A stretch of 64,000 bases of DNA from Actinomadura citrea (lineage in GTDB: Bacteria; Actinomycetota; Actinomycetes; Streptosporangiales; Streptosporangiaceae). Where the stretch lies: the NCBI RefSeq assembly GCF_013409045.1, contig NZ_JACCBT010000001.1, positions 992,001 through 1,056,000 on the forward strand, read 5' to 3'. Both the position numbers and the translations under genes were made by a program. Of the stretch, positions 51,395 through 59,479 are shown one piece after another. Below the pieces are notes generated by a model. The model searched no databases. It was not told where the DNA came from and saw only the letters and a program-made list of their open reading frames with translations. Position 1 is the stretch's first letter. Every line of letters starts with the position of its first letter.

Positions 51395-52015
51395 ATGCCC
51401 ACGCATGTGCCCGTTTTCATCGCCACCACCTTGCTGCTGGCGATGCTGCCAGGCGCGAGTCAAGCCCTGATGATCCGGCAGGTCCTGGAAGGCGGCCAAC
51501 GGACGCTCCGGGGCACGCTCGCGGGCAATGCCAGCGGCTTCCTGCTGTGGTCAACGGCCGCCGCGGCCGGGCTGTCCGCCGTCCTGCTGGCCAGCCCCAC
51601 CGCGTACGCGGTGCTCCGGATCGCGGGCGGCGTCGTGCTGATGATCCTCGGGGTGAAGACGCTGCGGACCGCGCTCACCACGGCCTCCACCCGCCCGCCC
51701 CACGAGGGCGGGCGCACCGGCTTCGCGGGCGGATACCTCACCGGCCTGATCACCAACCTCGGCAACCCCAAGGCGGGCGTGTTCGCCATCTCGGTGCTGC
51801 CCCAGTTCGTGACCGCGGAAGGCCCGGTGTTCCTGTCGACCGTCGCCCTGGGAGCCCTGTGGGCGCTCGTCAGCGCCTCCTGGTACATGTTGCTCACCTG
51901 GGCCGTCGGCCGCGGGCGCGCCCTGGTATCGCGGCCGACCGTCCTGCGGGGACTCAGCGTGACCACCGGCGTCGTCCTGCTGGGCCTGGGCGCCGCGGTG
52001 GCAGCAGGCGTGTGA
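51395..52015 (+). CDS. LysE-family amino-acid/metabolite exporter
   Basis: A 206-residue six-helix membrane protein. The signature segment is near the N-terminus: PGASQALMIRQVLEGGQRTLRGTLAGNASGFLLW, typical of LysE/RhtB. Hydrophobic helices include AYAVLRIAGGVVLMILG and a C-terminal LSVTTGVVLLGLGAAVAAG. The family exports amino acids or homoserine lactone-like metabolites. Divergent from a LysR regulator and followed by a hairpin. Substrate not determined. Confidence 0.88.
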   Translation: MPTHVPVFIATTLLLAMLPGASQALMIRQVLEGGQRTLRGTLAGNASGFLLWSTAAAAGLSAVLLASPTAYAVLRIAGGVVLMILGVKTLRTALTTASTRPPHEGGRTGFAGGYLTGLITNLGNPKAGVFAISVLPQFVTAEGPVFLSTVALGALWALVSASWYMLLTWAVGRGRALVSRPTVLRGLSVTTGVVLLGLGAAVAAGV

Positions 52016-52020
52016 GGACC

Positions 52021-52048
52021 GGGCCGGCGCTCCTCCCAGCGCCCGGCC
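52021..52048 (+). terminator. Hairpin after the LysE-like gene
   Basis: Inverted repeat (GGCCGGCGCT / AGCGCCCGGCC, one-base bulge, six-base loop) seven bases downstream of the LysE stop. Terminator-like. Confidence 0.55.
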
Positions 52049-52103
52049 GCTCGACCGAGACCTACGCGCGCGCCTCATCACGCGGCGGCTCCGCCGGCGT
52101 CGG

Positions 52104-53021
52104 TCATCGACCGGGCATCTGCCCATTGGGGTGAACGTGTGCTGCGTCCGCGATGTCCAGGCGGAGGTATCCATCGCCATGGTCGTGGAAGTACAGGTGA
52201 GGGCCGTGGGCGTCGAGAACCTGCCAGTCCTGCAAAGGCTTCCCCTCCGGTCCGACGATTTCCGCGGCGTCCAGCCATCGGATCACACCGTCGATCAGCG
52301 CGCACCACGAAAGCCGATCGTCGGGTCCGGCGAGCAACAGGTGGTCGCCGGCAAAGGCGAGGGCGCGAACGTCGTCCACCGGACATGCGTATTCGGCCGT
52401 GCGGCCGGCCTGTATCCGGATCAGCGGGCCGCCCCGGTAGGCCCAGGTGACTCCCGCGTGGCTGTTGACGGCGTCGTCAAGACATGCGATCCCCGAGTCC
52501 CACAGCCATGTGCCATGGAGGTCCCGGCGGACCAGGCTGAACGATTCGGGCCAGCCTTGCTCGCCGTGCGTGGTCCAGATGGTGCCGGAATCGTCCGAGG
52601 CGATCCGTTCGATGTCATCGCCCAGTGCGAAGGTGCGCCGATGTGTTCCGTCCGAGCCGAACACGTGCGCGTTACGGGATTCCCAGTGGCCGTCGATCCA
52701 CGGGAGACAGGGAGAGGCGACCAGCAGTTCACTGCGCGGCAGCAGGGCGATCATCGGGTAGGACACGGGAAGGTAGGGCAGGTCCAGCCGATGCCACCCA
52801 TGTGCCTCGTGGGTGTAGAGCACCACCGGACAGGATCGCGGCGGCCGGTAGAACGGCATCGAATTGTGGTTCGGCCCGCGGACGAAGCCTCGGGCCTGAC
52901 CAGGCTCGCTGGTCGCGAGAACACCGATCACGCCCTCCGGGCCGGCCGTGTACGACAGCCCGACTTCTCCGTCCGCCAAAGGCGCCGACGGAGCCACGCG
53001 CACGGCGTTGAGAACACGCAT
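52104..53021 (-). CDS. Hypothetical beta-propeller-like protein
   Basis: A 305-residue protein beginning MRVLNAVRVAPSAPLADGEVG. The pattern of repeated strand-turn units with Trp/Asp (IWTTHGEQGWPESFSLVRRDLHGTWLWDSGI; VRALAFAGDHLLLAGPDDRLSW) suggests a beta-propeller, though I cannot name a family. No signal peptide. The ATG at 53021 has no ribosome site; TACGAT lies eight bases upstream, so a leaderless transcript is likely. The C-terminus ends near NGQMPGR. Confidence 0.6.
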   Translation of the reverse strand: MRVLNAVRVAPSAPLADGEVGLSYTAGPEGVIGVLATSEPGQARGFVRGPNHNSMPFYRPPRSCPVVLYTHEAHGWHRLDLPYLPVSYPMIALLPRSELLVASPCLPWIDGHWESRNAHVFGSDGTHRRTFALGDDIERIASDDSGTIWTTHGEQGWPESFSLVRRDLHGTWLWDSGIACLDDAVNSHAGVTWAYRGGPLIRIQAGRTAEYACPVDDVRALAFAGDHLLLAGPDDRLSWCALIDGVIRWLDAAEIVGPEGKPLQDWQVLDAHGPHLYFHDHGDGYLRLDIADAAHVHPNGQMPGR

Positions 53022-53105
53022 CTGCGCAATCGTAGGCAAAATGGGGACGGAGGGGCGAACCACGCGGCGGCATTGGACGTTGTTGTGTTTGCCCTGGTCA
53101 GCTGC

Positions 53106-53152
53106 GCGGGGGCGTGGGACTCGAACCCACAACCTACGGATGAAAAGTCCGG
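53106..53152 (-). pseudogene. 3'-half tRNA remnant, possible attachment site
   Basis: On the minus strand, a T-arm is perfect (GTGGG-TTCGAGT-CCCAC, 53114-53130) and a four-base anticodon stem (CGGA/TCCG) encloses the loop CTTTTCA with Lys-like TTT. The 3' acceptor strand GCCCCCG is present but the complementary CGGGGGC and D-arm are missing, and position 37 is C. It is therefore not a functional tRNA. Such 3' halves are left by integrative elements as att sites. No integrase is visible. Confidence 0.5.
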
Positions 53153-53508
53153 GGCCGTCGTGTCAGAGTAGTGCTCTCGGTATCACTCTGTGCTGACCTG
53201 TCCGCATGAAGCCTCACTCCCGTGCTGCCCGATGCCGCCGCGTACCGGGTGATCGTGGTCATCGACTCGGTGTGCTCTCGGTGGCCGCGGCCGGCGCGGC
53301 GGACGGAACGTCGCTTCGGCTGCCGGCACCGTTGGAGGCACGGAGTTGCCGGCGCCGCGGGCTACGCGCTGTACGGCGGGTGTAGGCCTGACCGCCCACC
53401 CCGCCGGAAGGGCTTGCAAACCCCGGGCGGCCGTTGGCTCGCCGCGGACCGGCCGAACGGGTCCGGGAAGAGGTCCGGCCTCCGCATCGGAGGATGGGGA
53501 GGCCGGGT
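53153..53508. other. Intergenic region after the tRNA remnant
   Basis: About 350 bases without a convincing gene. Open frames are short and lack ribosome sites. Confidence 0.4.
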
Positions 53509-53524
53509 CGGGGCGATCGCCCCG
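53509..53524 (-). terminator. Hairpin three bases after the 18-residue peptide gene
   Basis: CGGGGCGATCGCCCCG is a perfect 16-base palindrome, a six-base-pair stem with GATC loop. On the minus strand it begins three bases after the peptide stop. It terminates the micro-operon. Confidence 0.65.
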
Positions 53525-53527
53525 TTG

Positions 53528-53584
53528 TCAGAAGGCGGCGCTCACGATGATCGCTTCTGCGGTCGGAACCGCGTCGACCATCAT
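53528..53584 (-). CDS. 18-residue peptide gene (MMVDAVPTAEAIIVSAAF)
   Basis: The peptide MMVDAVPTAEAIIVSAAF is encoded with AAGGAG (53591-53596) exactly six bases before the first ATG, one of the strongest ribosome sites in the window. It starts 16 bases after the stop of the 84-residue gene and ends three bases before a perfect hairpin. There is no cysteine and no signal peptide; the C-terminus is hydrophobic with one Phe. A tiny precursor or signalling peptide is possible, but no maturation enzyme is seen nearby. The second ATG could be the actual start. Gene status is supported by context, function is unknown. Confidence 0.6.
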   Translation of the reverse strand: MMVDAVPTAEAIIVSAAF

Positions 53585-53600
53585 CTTGATCTCCTTCAGG

Positions 53601-53855
53601 TCAGTACTGCGACCTGCTGATGGCCTCCTCGTGCGGTCGACCGTAGCCGACCTGTTCGCTGTACCGGGCCATGTCGACACCCCGGGTGAGAGCGTCCACG
53701 GCTTCCACGCCGGAGGCTCCCCTCGCCATCGCGGTGATGGCAGGGTCACGGCTGTACTGGTCGAGCCCGTCGAGCACCGCGGCATCGGACGGACTGACGT
53801 CGGCATCGGCCGCGACCTCTCGGGCGGCTGCCGCCGACAAGCGCACGTACTTCAT
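53601..53855 (-). CDS. 84-residue acidic helical protein upstream of the peptide gene
   Basis: The product begins MKYVRLSAAAAREVAADADVS and ends EEAISRSQY, predicted mostly helical, with no cysteine, signal or membrane segment. The ATG at 53855 is preceded by GGGGAAGAG. A promoter with 17-base spacer and a palindrome lie upstream, and the 18-residue peptide gene lies 16 bases downstream. I do not recognise the family. It could be a precursor, a binding partner or an immunity-type protein for the peptide; these are guesses. Confidence 0.65.
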   Translation of the reverse strand: MKYVRLSAAAAREVAADADVSPSDAAVLDGLDQYSRDPAITAMARGASGVEAVDALTRGVDMARYSEQVGYGRPHEEAISRSQY

Positions 53856-53893
53856 GTCGCTCTTCCCCTCTTCTTTTCGTTGGGCATTTTTCG

Positions 53894-53944
53894 GTGACCG
53901 CGTCACTGAATAGAAATTGTAACGAGCGTGGTGGCTTCCGGCAA
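53894..53944 (-). promoter_or_regulatory. Promoter and operator-like palindrome of the micro-operon
   Basis: On the minus strand TTGCCG (53939-53944) and TACAAT (53916-53921) are separated by exactly 17 bases, a good sigma-70-type promoter. About ten bases downstream of the -10 box is GTGAC-GCG-GTCAC (53894-53906), a perfect five-base-arm palindrome where a repressor would block transcription. The region is AT-rich compared with surroundings. Confidence 0.65.
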
Positions 53945-54320
53945 CTGCAGGACGGTTGAACGCCATCAAAAGGGGGGAGGGCATAACAATAGACGTTGGA
54001 GCGCGCCACTCGTATGCTTTGTGTCGGCAGTGACCAGCGGACGCCATTCGGCGTCACCGATCGCTCGCGGACAGCCCGGCACGGCCCAAGGTTCACAGGC
54101 TGGAGTTTTGAGGTTCGGCCGTCACTTTGAGGCAGCTCGATGGAAGTGCCTGGCGCTGCGCGCTCGGGCACGCTGGATGCGGTCGCCGCGGCACGCGCCA
54201 AGGCCGGCAGCCTTTTCGAGTTCGAGGAACTCGATATTCCCGTCGGCGTCGATGTGGGCGTCGAAACTCAGGATCACCGGGTGCTGGTGACAGGATCTCC
54301 GGCACCCACAATGACTCTCT
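53945..54320. other. Region between micro-operon and LysR-like gene
   Basis: A 376-base stretch with no confident gene. On the minus strand, 54122-54277 holds a 51-codon frame (GTG start, VILSFDAHIDADGNIEFLEL) with coding-like composition but no ribosome site. The opposite strand is open too. It may be a decayed gene. Confidence 0.35.
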
Positions 54321-55004
54321 TCACGTCCGGCGGCGCTTTTGGCGGCGGGGCTTGGGGGCGGAGCGCTGGCGCGGCGGCTTCTTACGGGTGGGCTGTTGTT
54401 GGGCGTTGCGGCCGCGGGAGCTGTTGGGGGTGCGGCCGCGGACGATGCCGATCAGTTCCTCCATGAGGTCGGTCGTCACGGCCTCAAGCCAGGCCAGGCC
54501 GATCTGGGATTGAGGAGCGTCGGTCACGGTGCGGTAGGTGAGGTCTCTGCGGTGGTGGAGGCGGGCCAAAGACTGCGGGAGCAGGAGGGTGCCGGCCCCC
54601 GACGCCACCAACCCGATCGCATCAGCGGTGTCCTCAGGACGGGTGAAGGCGGGCTGCCCGGGGCGGTCGCCCCAGGTCAAGACCTCGTCGAGCGGCTCGA
54701 ACACGTCCTCGTCGGCGAGATCGGCAAGCTCCACCTCCTCCATCGCGGCCACCGCGTGATCCTTGGGCACCACCACGACGGTCGTTTCCAGGTACAGCGG
54801 GATCACATGGAGGGCCTCGCGGTCGACGGGCAGGCGCACGAACGCCGCGTCCACATCCCCCTTCCACAGCAGGGGGACGACTTCGGCGGCGGGGAACTGC
54901 ATCAGCCGAAGCGGCACATCCCGCACCCGCTCGGCCCACACCCCGGCCCACTTCCCGGGCGTCACCCCCGGCACGTAGGCCAGCCGAAACTCACCATTGG
55001 TCAC
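54321..55004 (-). CDS. LysR substrate-binding domain protein lacking the HTH
   Basis: A 227-residue protein that contains only a LysR substrate-binding domain (FRLAYVPGVTPGKWAGVWAERV, AEVVPLLWKGDVDAAFVRLP, VASGAGTLLLPQSLARL) and then a strongly basic tail (RKKPPRQRSAPKPRRQKRRR). The N-terminal helix-turn-helix is absent. The basic tail could provide DNA or RNA contact. This compact form beside a DUF5997 gene is, as I recall, a conserved actinobacterial pair. GTG at 55004 has TAGGCT six bases upstream, consistent with leaderless transcription. Confidence 0.78.
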   Translation of the reverse strand: MTNGEFRLAYVPGVTPGKWAGVWAERVRDVPLRLMQFPAAEVVPLLWKGDVDAAFVRLPVDREALHVIPLYLETTVVVVPKDHAVAAMEEVELADLADEDVFEPLDEVLTWGDRPGQPAFTRPEDTADAIGLVASGAGTLLLPQSLARLHHRRDLTYRTVTDAPQSQIGLAWLEAVTTDLMEELIGIVRGRTPNSSRGRNAQQQPTRKKPPRQRSAPKPRRQKRRRT

Positions 55005-55059
55005 TCCCTCAGCCTAGTCACGTCCAGGCGGCCCCCTTCCGCTGGCTACCCTTGAGTTC

Positions 55060-55443
55060 ATGAGCACGTCCAAGGCGAAGACCCCGCAGACCATGAAGTC
55101 CGCGACCGCGGCCAAGAAGCTGGGGATCCTGCTGTCGGCAGCACCCGCCGAGTTCCAGGAAGGCCCTGTCTCCCGGGACGAGTTGAACGCGCTCCAGGCT
55201 GACCCGCCCTCTTGGCTCGCCGACCTTCGCCGCGAGGGCCCCCACCCCCGCCAGGTCGTCGCCGCCAAGCTCCGTGTCTCCGCCTCAGGTCTGGCCCGCG
55301 CCGGCATCACGGGCCCCCTCACCACAGCCGAGATCGAGAACCTGAAGGCCGAGAACCCCGACTGGCTGGAACGCGAGCAAGCCGTCCGAGCCAGAGTCCG
55401 CGAAGAGGAACTCCGCCTCAAGCAGCAGCGCGCCAAGGCCTGA
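55060..55443 (+). CDS. DUF5997 family protein
   Basis: A 127-residue basic protein (MSTSKAKTPQTMKSATAAKKLGILLSAAPAEFQEGPVSRDELNALQADPPSWLADLRREGPHP...). It matches the DUF5997 family from memory. Likely DNA-binding-like helices in the central part. ATG at 55060 is preceded by TACCCT at seven bases, suggesting a leaderless transcript, and no good ribosome site is seen. It is divergent from the LysR-like gene with 55 bases between. The molecular role is unknown. Confidence 0.8.
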   Translation: MSTSKAKTPQTMKSATAAKKLGILLSAAPAEFQEGPVSRDELNALQADPPSWLADLRREGPHPRQVVAAKLRVSASGLARAGITGPLTTAEIENLKAENPDWLEREQAVRARVREEELRLKQQRAKA

Positions 55444-55557
55444 CTATCGTGACGCCCCCGGCCGAGGTGCGGGACTGAGGCTCCTGGAAGGCGTGCCCAC
55501 CGCCGCGGAGAGCACCGCCGGTTACCTGCTCCGCGCCGCCGGTCAGGTTCGCAGGGG

Positions 55558-55830
55558 TCAGAGGTTCTTGGTGATGCCGCCGTCGACCAGGTACTCGGCG
55601 CCGTTGACGTTGTTGGGGGACGCTACGAATGCGATGAGCCTGGCGACCTCCTCGGGCGTGCTGATGCGGCCGGTGCTGGCGCCGAGGGAGCCCATCATCT
55701 GCTGCACGAAGTCTTCGTGGGAGACCCCTTGTTCCTGCGCGACCCTTCCGATGAAGCCGTCCGGGTCGGTCCAGACTCCGGTGCGGATGGGGCCCGGCGA
55801 GACGCTGATCGCGCGCACGTCCCGGCCGCC
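55558..55830 (-). pseudogene. C-terminal fragment of an SDR oxidoreductase
   Basis: The frame reads RDVRAISVSPGPIRTGVWTD and ends SPEEVARLIAFVASPNNVNGAEYLVDGG-type sequence, the typical C-terminal third of short-chain dehydrogenases (after the YxxxK site). No N-terminal Rossmann part lies upstream; the sequence before 55830 is unrelated. It is a truncated gene with no likely activity. Confidence 0.7.
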
Positions 55831-56185
55831 GCTCGCTGCGGTGCAGGACCACAGTCCCAGATGATGCTCTGTATCACTGCTACCCGACCTCCTGCCGCCT
55901 CTGACTGCCTTGAGGCGACGGCCGCCGTCCATGAACGGGGTCTGGGTGTTGCTGCCGCGACCTTCGCGGGTGATGGTGTGGACGCCCGAACAGATCGGGA
56001 CCTCCCTCCATCACGCCGGCCGGAGCTTGACGTGGAGACTGCGCCGAGATCGACCTCGACGCCCTCTGGCCCGGTCGGATCTCCGAGGGGTGAGATGACA
56101 CGCCTGGCCCGACTTGCTTAACTGTGGACGATCTTGTCGTTACTGTCGTACCCCAGGGTCGGCGACGCGGTCACCGGAGGTAGCG
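55831..56185. other. Region upstream of the small secreted-type gene
   Basis: A 355-base stretch without a supported gene. It may include debris of the truncated SDR. No clear promoter was seen except the AT-richer stretch near 56110-56150. Confidence 0.35.
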
Positions 56186-56383
56186 ATGCGGTCCGGACGG
56201 TGGGTGCTCGTCGCCTGGCTGATCATCGGGGCGCTCGCTGCGGGACAGCGCCACTACTACACCCAATTCGACGGCAGTTGCGCCAGAATCGCCACGATCG
56301 GGATCACCATGGTCTCCGGTCCGCTCAACTACACCGGTCTGAACCCCACCGCTCAGTGCAAGGTTCCCCAGCCGAGCAAGTGA
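56186..56383 (+). CDS. 65-residue small exported or membrane-anchored protein
   Basis: MRSGRWVLVAWLIIGALAAGQRHYYTQ... A hydrophobic N-terminal helix (residues of about 6-20) is followed by a short extracytoplasmic part with two cysteines (SCARIATIG and QCKVPQPSK). GGAGG lies six bases before the ATG. Two cysteines could form a disulfide. It resembles small conserved actinomycete proteins. Function unknown. Confidence 0.68.
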   Translation: MRSGRWVLVAWLIIGALAAGQRHYYTQFDGSCARIATIGITMVSGPLNYTGLNPTAQCKVPQPSK

Positions 56384-56429
56384 CGCGCCGGCCTCCATGA
56401 CCGCGTCATCGTGAGGCTTTCCAACGACA

Positions 56430-58289
56430 TCAATGCGCGGTCAGTGCGGCCCTGGCCACCGCGTCGGCCTGGACGAGCATCGCGGCGTTCGAGGCGGGCT
56501 TCGCGCCCATCGCCGTCAGCCAGTCGACGGACTCGATCGGGATGCCGAGGGCGAAGCGGCGCGGATGCACGCGCCCCCGCGCGTCGATGATCCGGAAGGT
56601 TTCGGCGGCGACGTCCATTCCCCGCGTCTCGTAGGCCGGGCCGCCGGGGGTGGGGATGCGATAGGGGCGGCAGGCGCCGTCGTCCCGGAGCCGTCGCAGG
56701 AGCGGGTCGGCGGTACGGCCGAGGTCGGGTGGCGGCAGGTGGGCCTCCAGGAAGGCGGGCGCCTTGACCGGGGCTGAACCGGTCCGGGGCGAGGAGCCGA
56801 GGAAGGCGCCGGCGGCCGGATCCGTGGTCACGGTCATGTCCGGGCCGACGAACCGCACCAGCCCGGCATCGGCCAGGGCCAGCAGTTCCTCTACGCGGCC
56901 CGCGGGCGGGCCGCTGGCCACCGAGGCGGCGAATCCCTGGAACCAGCCGTCCAGGTCCCGTCGGTGTGACTCGCCGGTCAGGCCGCCGTGCGTCACCAGC
57001 CGACGGACCCGGCCCCGGGTGGCGCCGAGCGCGGTCATGGCGTTCTTCAGCGGGCTGTGGCGCGCGTCGCGTGCCCGTGCCAGGTCGGCGCGGACCAGTG
57101 CCTCCACCGTTTCGTGGACGGGGTGATGGTCGAGCGAGAGGCTTCCCAGCGGACGGTGCAGGGCGGAGAAATCAAGGCGGACCGCGGGGTCCGGGAACGC
57201 CGAAGCGATGAGGTCGGCCATCGCCGGGTCCTCCCAGGCGAGCGCGTCGAACTTCGCACGGAACCGTTCCGGGCGCATCGCGCAGGCACTGGGGTTTTCG
57301 CGCAGGAGGACGTCGTAGTAGACGGCCGTGGTCTCCTTGGCGATGAGCGGCCAGACGTCGGTTCGGAAGTCCGCGGGTCCGGCCCCCCGCAGCCGGGCCA
57401 CGGCGTCGTCGCCGAAGTACCGCGCCGGGACCGCGGGCGGCATCCGCCCGTAGTCGCCTCGGGCAAGGTACGGCACGCCGCGCCGGGAGCCCGCGTACAG
57501 CACCGGCTCCCGGCCGGACGGACGGTAGCGCAGCCGTTCACCGTCGTGGTCGAAACGTCCGCCGCGTCCCGTCGTCAGCAGCGACATGTGGTCGAAGAAG
57601 TTCATGCCGAGCCCCCGGACCAGCAGCGGCGCGCCTGGCGGGATCGCGTCCAGAGGCGCGTCGAGCGGGTTGGCGGGGGGGCCGTAGAAAAGGCCGTGGT
57701 CGGCGGCGAACCGGGCGTGCGCCCGCTGCTCCGGGAGGGGTTCGAGGTCGGTGTGACCGAGCGCCAGGATCACCGCGTCGACGGTCAGCGGGCCGGTGCC
57801 GTCCTCCAGCGCGACGATCTGCCGGCCGTCGGCGTCCTCGGTGAGCGCGACGGCCCTCGTCCGGTGCTCGTGAATCGTGATCCACTCCGGTGCCGTCTCC
57901 TTGACGCGCCCGTAGACCCAGGCCAGATAGCGCCCGTGGAACCGGCGGGTCGGGTGCGACCAGGGCAGCATCCGGACGGCCTCGTCGCGGATGACCGGAT
58001 CGGGATCGCCCTCCCGCGCGGTGGAGCACGCCCACTCGTACAGGTTGGGGCCGGGCACGACCGGGCCCGCGCAGTGCACGCTGTCGTCGGTGAACAGAGT
58101 CGTGTCGGCCGCGACGGTGTTCATCAGGAGGTGGCCGGGCTGGTCGGCCTGCCAGACGTGCCCACCGCCGGGCGGGTACGGATCGACGACGTGCACGTCG
58201 ATCCGTCGTCGCCAGGCGTTGGCCGCGATGCGCTCGACGAGCACGGTGCCGCGCGGTCCGGCGCCGACCACGCAGATGGACGTGCTCAC
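56430..58289 (-). CDS. FAD/NAD(P)-binding protein (NAD_binding_9-like)
   Basis: A 619-residue flavoprotein. The N-terminus has ICVVGAGPRGTVLVERIA and VVDPYPPGGGHVWQ, typical of the PF13454 FAD-NAD(P)-binding family. The middle region has VILALGHTDLEPLPEQ and LLVRGLGMNFFDH. These proteins are often annotated as putative oxygenases or adenylate-like modification enzymes; real activity unknown. Start overlaps the M20 gene stop by four bases, so it is the last gene of the hydantoinase operon. Possibly it oxidises or hydroxylates the pathway substrate. Confidence 0.82.
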   Translation of the reverse strand: MSTSICVVGAGPRGTVLVERIAANAWRRRIDVHVVDPYPPGGGHVWQADQPGHLLMNTVAADTTLFTDDSVHCAGPVVPGPNLYEWACSTAREGDPDPVIRDEAVRMLPWSHPTRRFHGRYLAWVYGRVKETAPEWITIHEHRTRAVALTEDADGRQIVALEDGTGPLTVDAVILALGHTDLEPLPEQRAHARFAADHGLFYGPPANPLDAPLDAIPPGAPLLVRGLGMNFFDHMSLLTTGRGGRFDHDGERLRYRPSGREPVLYAGSRRGVPYLARGDYGRMPPAVPARYFGDDAVARLRGAGPADFRTDVWPLIAKETTAVYYDVLLRENPSACAMRPERFRAKFDALAWEDPAMADLIASAFPDPAVRLDFSALHRPLGSLSLDHHPVHETVEALVRADLARARDARHSPLKNAMTALGATRGRVRRLVTHGGLTGESHRRDLDGWFQGFAASVASGPPAGRVEELLALADAGLVRFVGPDMTVTTDPAAGAFLGSSPRTGSAPVKAPAFLEAHLPPPDLGRTADPLLRRLRDDGACRPYRIPTPGGPAYETRGMDVAAETFRIIDARGRVHPRRFALGIPIESVDWLTAMGAKPASNAAMLVQADAVARAALTAH

Positions 58290-59479
58290 GGCGTGCGGAG
58301 GAACGTGAGCGCCGCCGTGGTCAGGGCTTCGACACCCGTTGACAGCGTGGGCTCGATGACGGGGGCGAACTCGGGGGAGTGGTTCCCGGGCACGCCCCCC
58401 TCGGCGAGCCGGCCGGGGTCGGCGGCACCGAGCCCCCAGAACACCGAGGGGACGCCGGCCGCCTCGCCGAACAGGCCGAAGTCCTCGCCGCCGAGCATGG
58501 GGTCGAGGGCGGCGACCCGTGCGGCGCCGAAGCGCCGGGTGAACGCCTCGTCCAGGCGGGCGGTGGCGTCCGGGTCGTTGCGCAGGACGGGGTAGGCGCC
58601 GATCGGACGGATCTCCGGTGCCCGGGGCGCGCCCGACGCCGCGGCCTCGGCCTGGACGACACGTTCGACGGCGGACAGGAGCGTGCGCATGACGTCACTG
58701 GAGAGCGTCCGGATGTTCAGGGTGAGCGTGGCCTCGTCCGGGATGACGTTCTCCTTGTGCCCGGCCCGCACCCGGGCCACGGTGATCACGGCCTGCTCCG
58801 CCGGCGCGGTCTCGCGCGCCACGATCGTCTGCAACCGCATGATCGTGGCGGCGGCGAGCACGACCGGGTCCACGCTCCGCTCGGGTTGCGCGCCGTGCGC
58901 GCCCCTGCCGAACAGGGTGACCTCCAGGTTCTCGGTGGCGCCCACGACCTGCCCGGGGCGCAGGAGCAGCGTCCCCGCCGGGTGCGGGAAGACGTGCTGG
59001 GCGATCGCCATGTCCGGAGCGCCGAACCGTTCGTAGAGCCCGTCGGCCAGCATCGCCCGCGCGCCGGCCGCGATCTCCTCGGCGGGCTGGAACACCGCGA
59101 GCACCATGCCGCGCCATCCCGCTCGCGTCTCCGCGAGCCGTTCGGCCGCGCCGATCAGGCAGGCCACATGCATGTCGTGGCCGCAGGCGTGCATCAACGG
59201 CACGCGCTCGCCTCGGTCGCCGTCCACGGTCACGGTGCTGGCGTAGGGAAGGCCGGTCTTCTCCAGCAGGGGCAGGGCGTCCATGTCGGCGCGCAGGAGC
59301 ACGGCCGGTCCGTCACCGTTGCGCAGCGCACCGGCCACGCCGGTGCCGCCGATCCCGGTCGCGACGTCGAAGCCGCCGCCGCGCAGCCGCTCGGCGGCGA
59401 TCCCCGCCGTCCGGACCTCGCGGAACGGCGGTTCGGGGTGGCGGTGCAGGTCGCGGTAGAGCGCGGCGAGGTCCGTCAC
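58286..59479 (-). CDS. M20-family amidohydrolase
   Basis: A 397-residue metalloamidohydrolase. LMHACGHDMHVACLIGA carries metal-binding His and Asp residues, FQPAEEIAAGARAML the catalytic Glu-Glu pair, and a late HxxG-like NHSPEFAP end. It resembles hippurate/IAA-amino acid hydrolases (M20D), which cleave N-acyl amino acids. It overlaps the HyuB stop by four bases. In this operon it could finish opening of an N-carbamoyl- or N-acyl-product. Length normal. Confidence 0.88.
   Translation of the reverse strand: MTDLAALYRDLHRHPEPPFREVRTAGIAAERLRGGGFDVATGIGGTGVAGALRNGDGPAVLLRADMDALPLLEKTGLPYASTVTVDGDRGERVPLMHACGHDMHVACLIGAAERLAETRAGWRGMVLAVFQPAEEIAAGARAMLADGLYERFGAPDMAIAQHVFPHPAGTLLLRPGQVVGATENLEVTLFGRGAHGAQPERSVDPVVLAAATIMRLQTIVARETAPAEQAVITVARVRAGHKENVIPDEATLTLNIRTLSSDVMRTLLSAVERVVQAEAAASGAPRAPEIRPIGAYPVLRNDPDATARLDEAFTRRFGAARVAALDPMLGGEDFGLFGEAAGVPSVFWGLGAADPGRLAEGGVPGNHSPEFAPVIEPTLSTGVEALTTAALTFLRTP

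Noticed and set aside
53106..53175. Functional tRNA gene
   Set aside because: The 5' acceptor strand and D-arm are missing and the anticodon stem has a mismatch.
54140..54466. 108-residue plus-strand frame next to the LysR-like gene
   Set aside because: Its second half overlaps the LysR gene as a Gly-rich shadow; only a weak start is present.
55880..56101. Arg/Pro/His-rich minus-strand frame upstream of the SDR fragment
   Set aside because: Low-complexity shadow-like sequence, no ribosome site and no recognisable domain.
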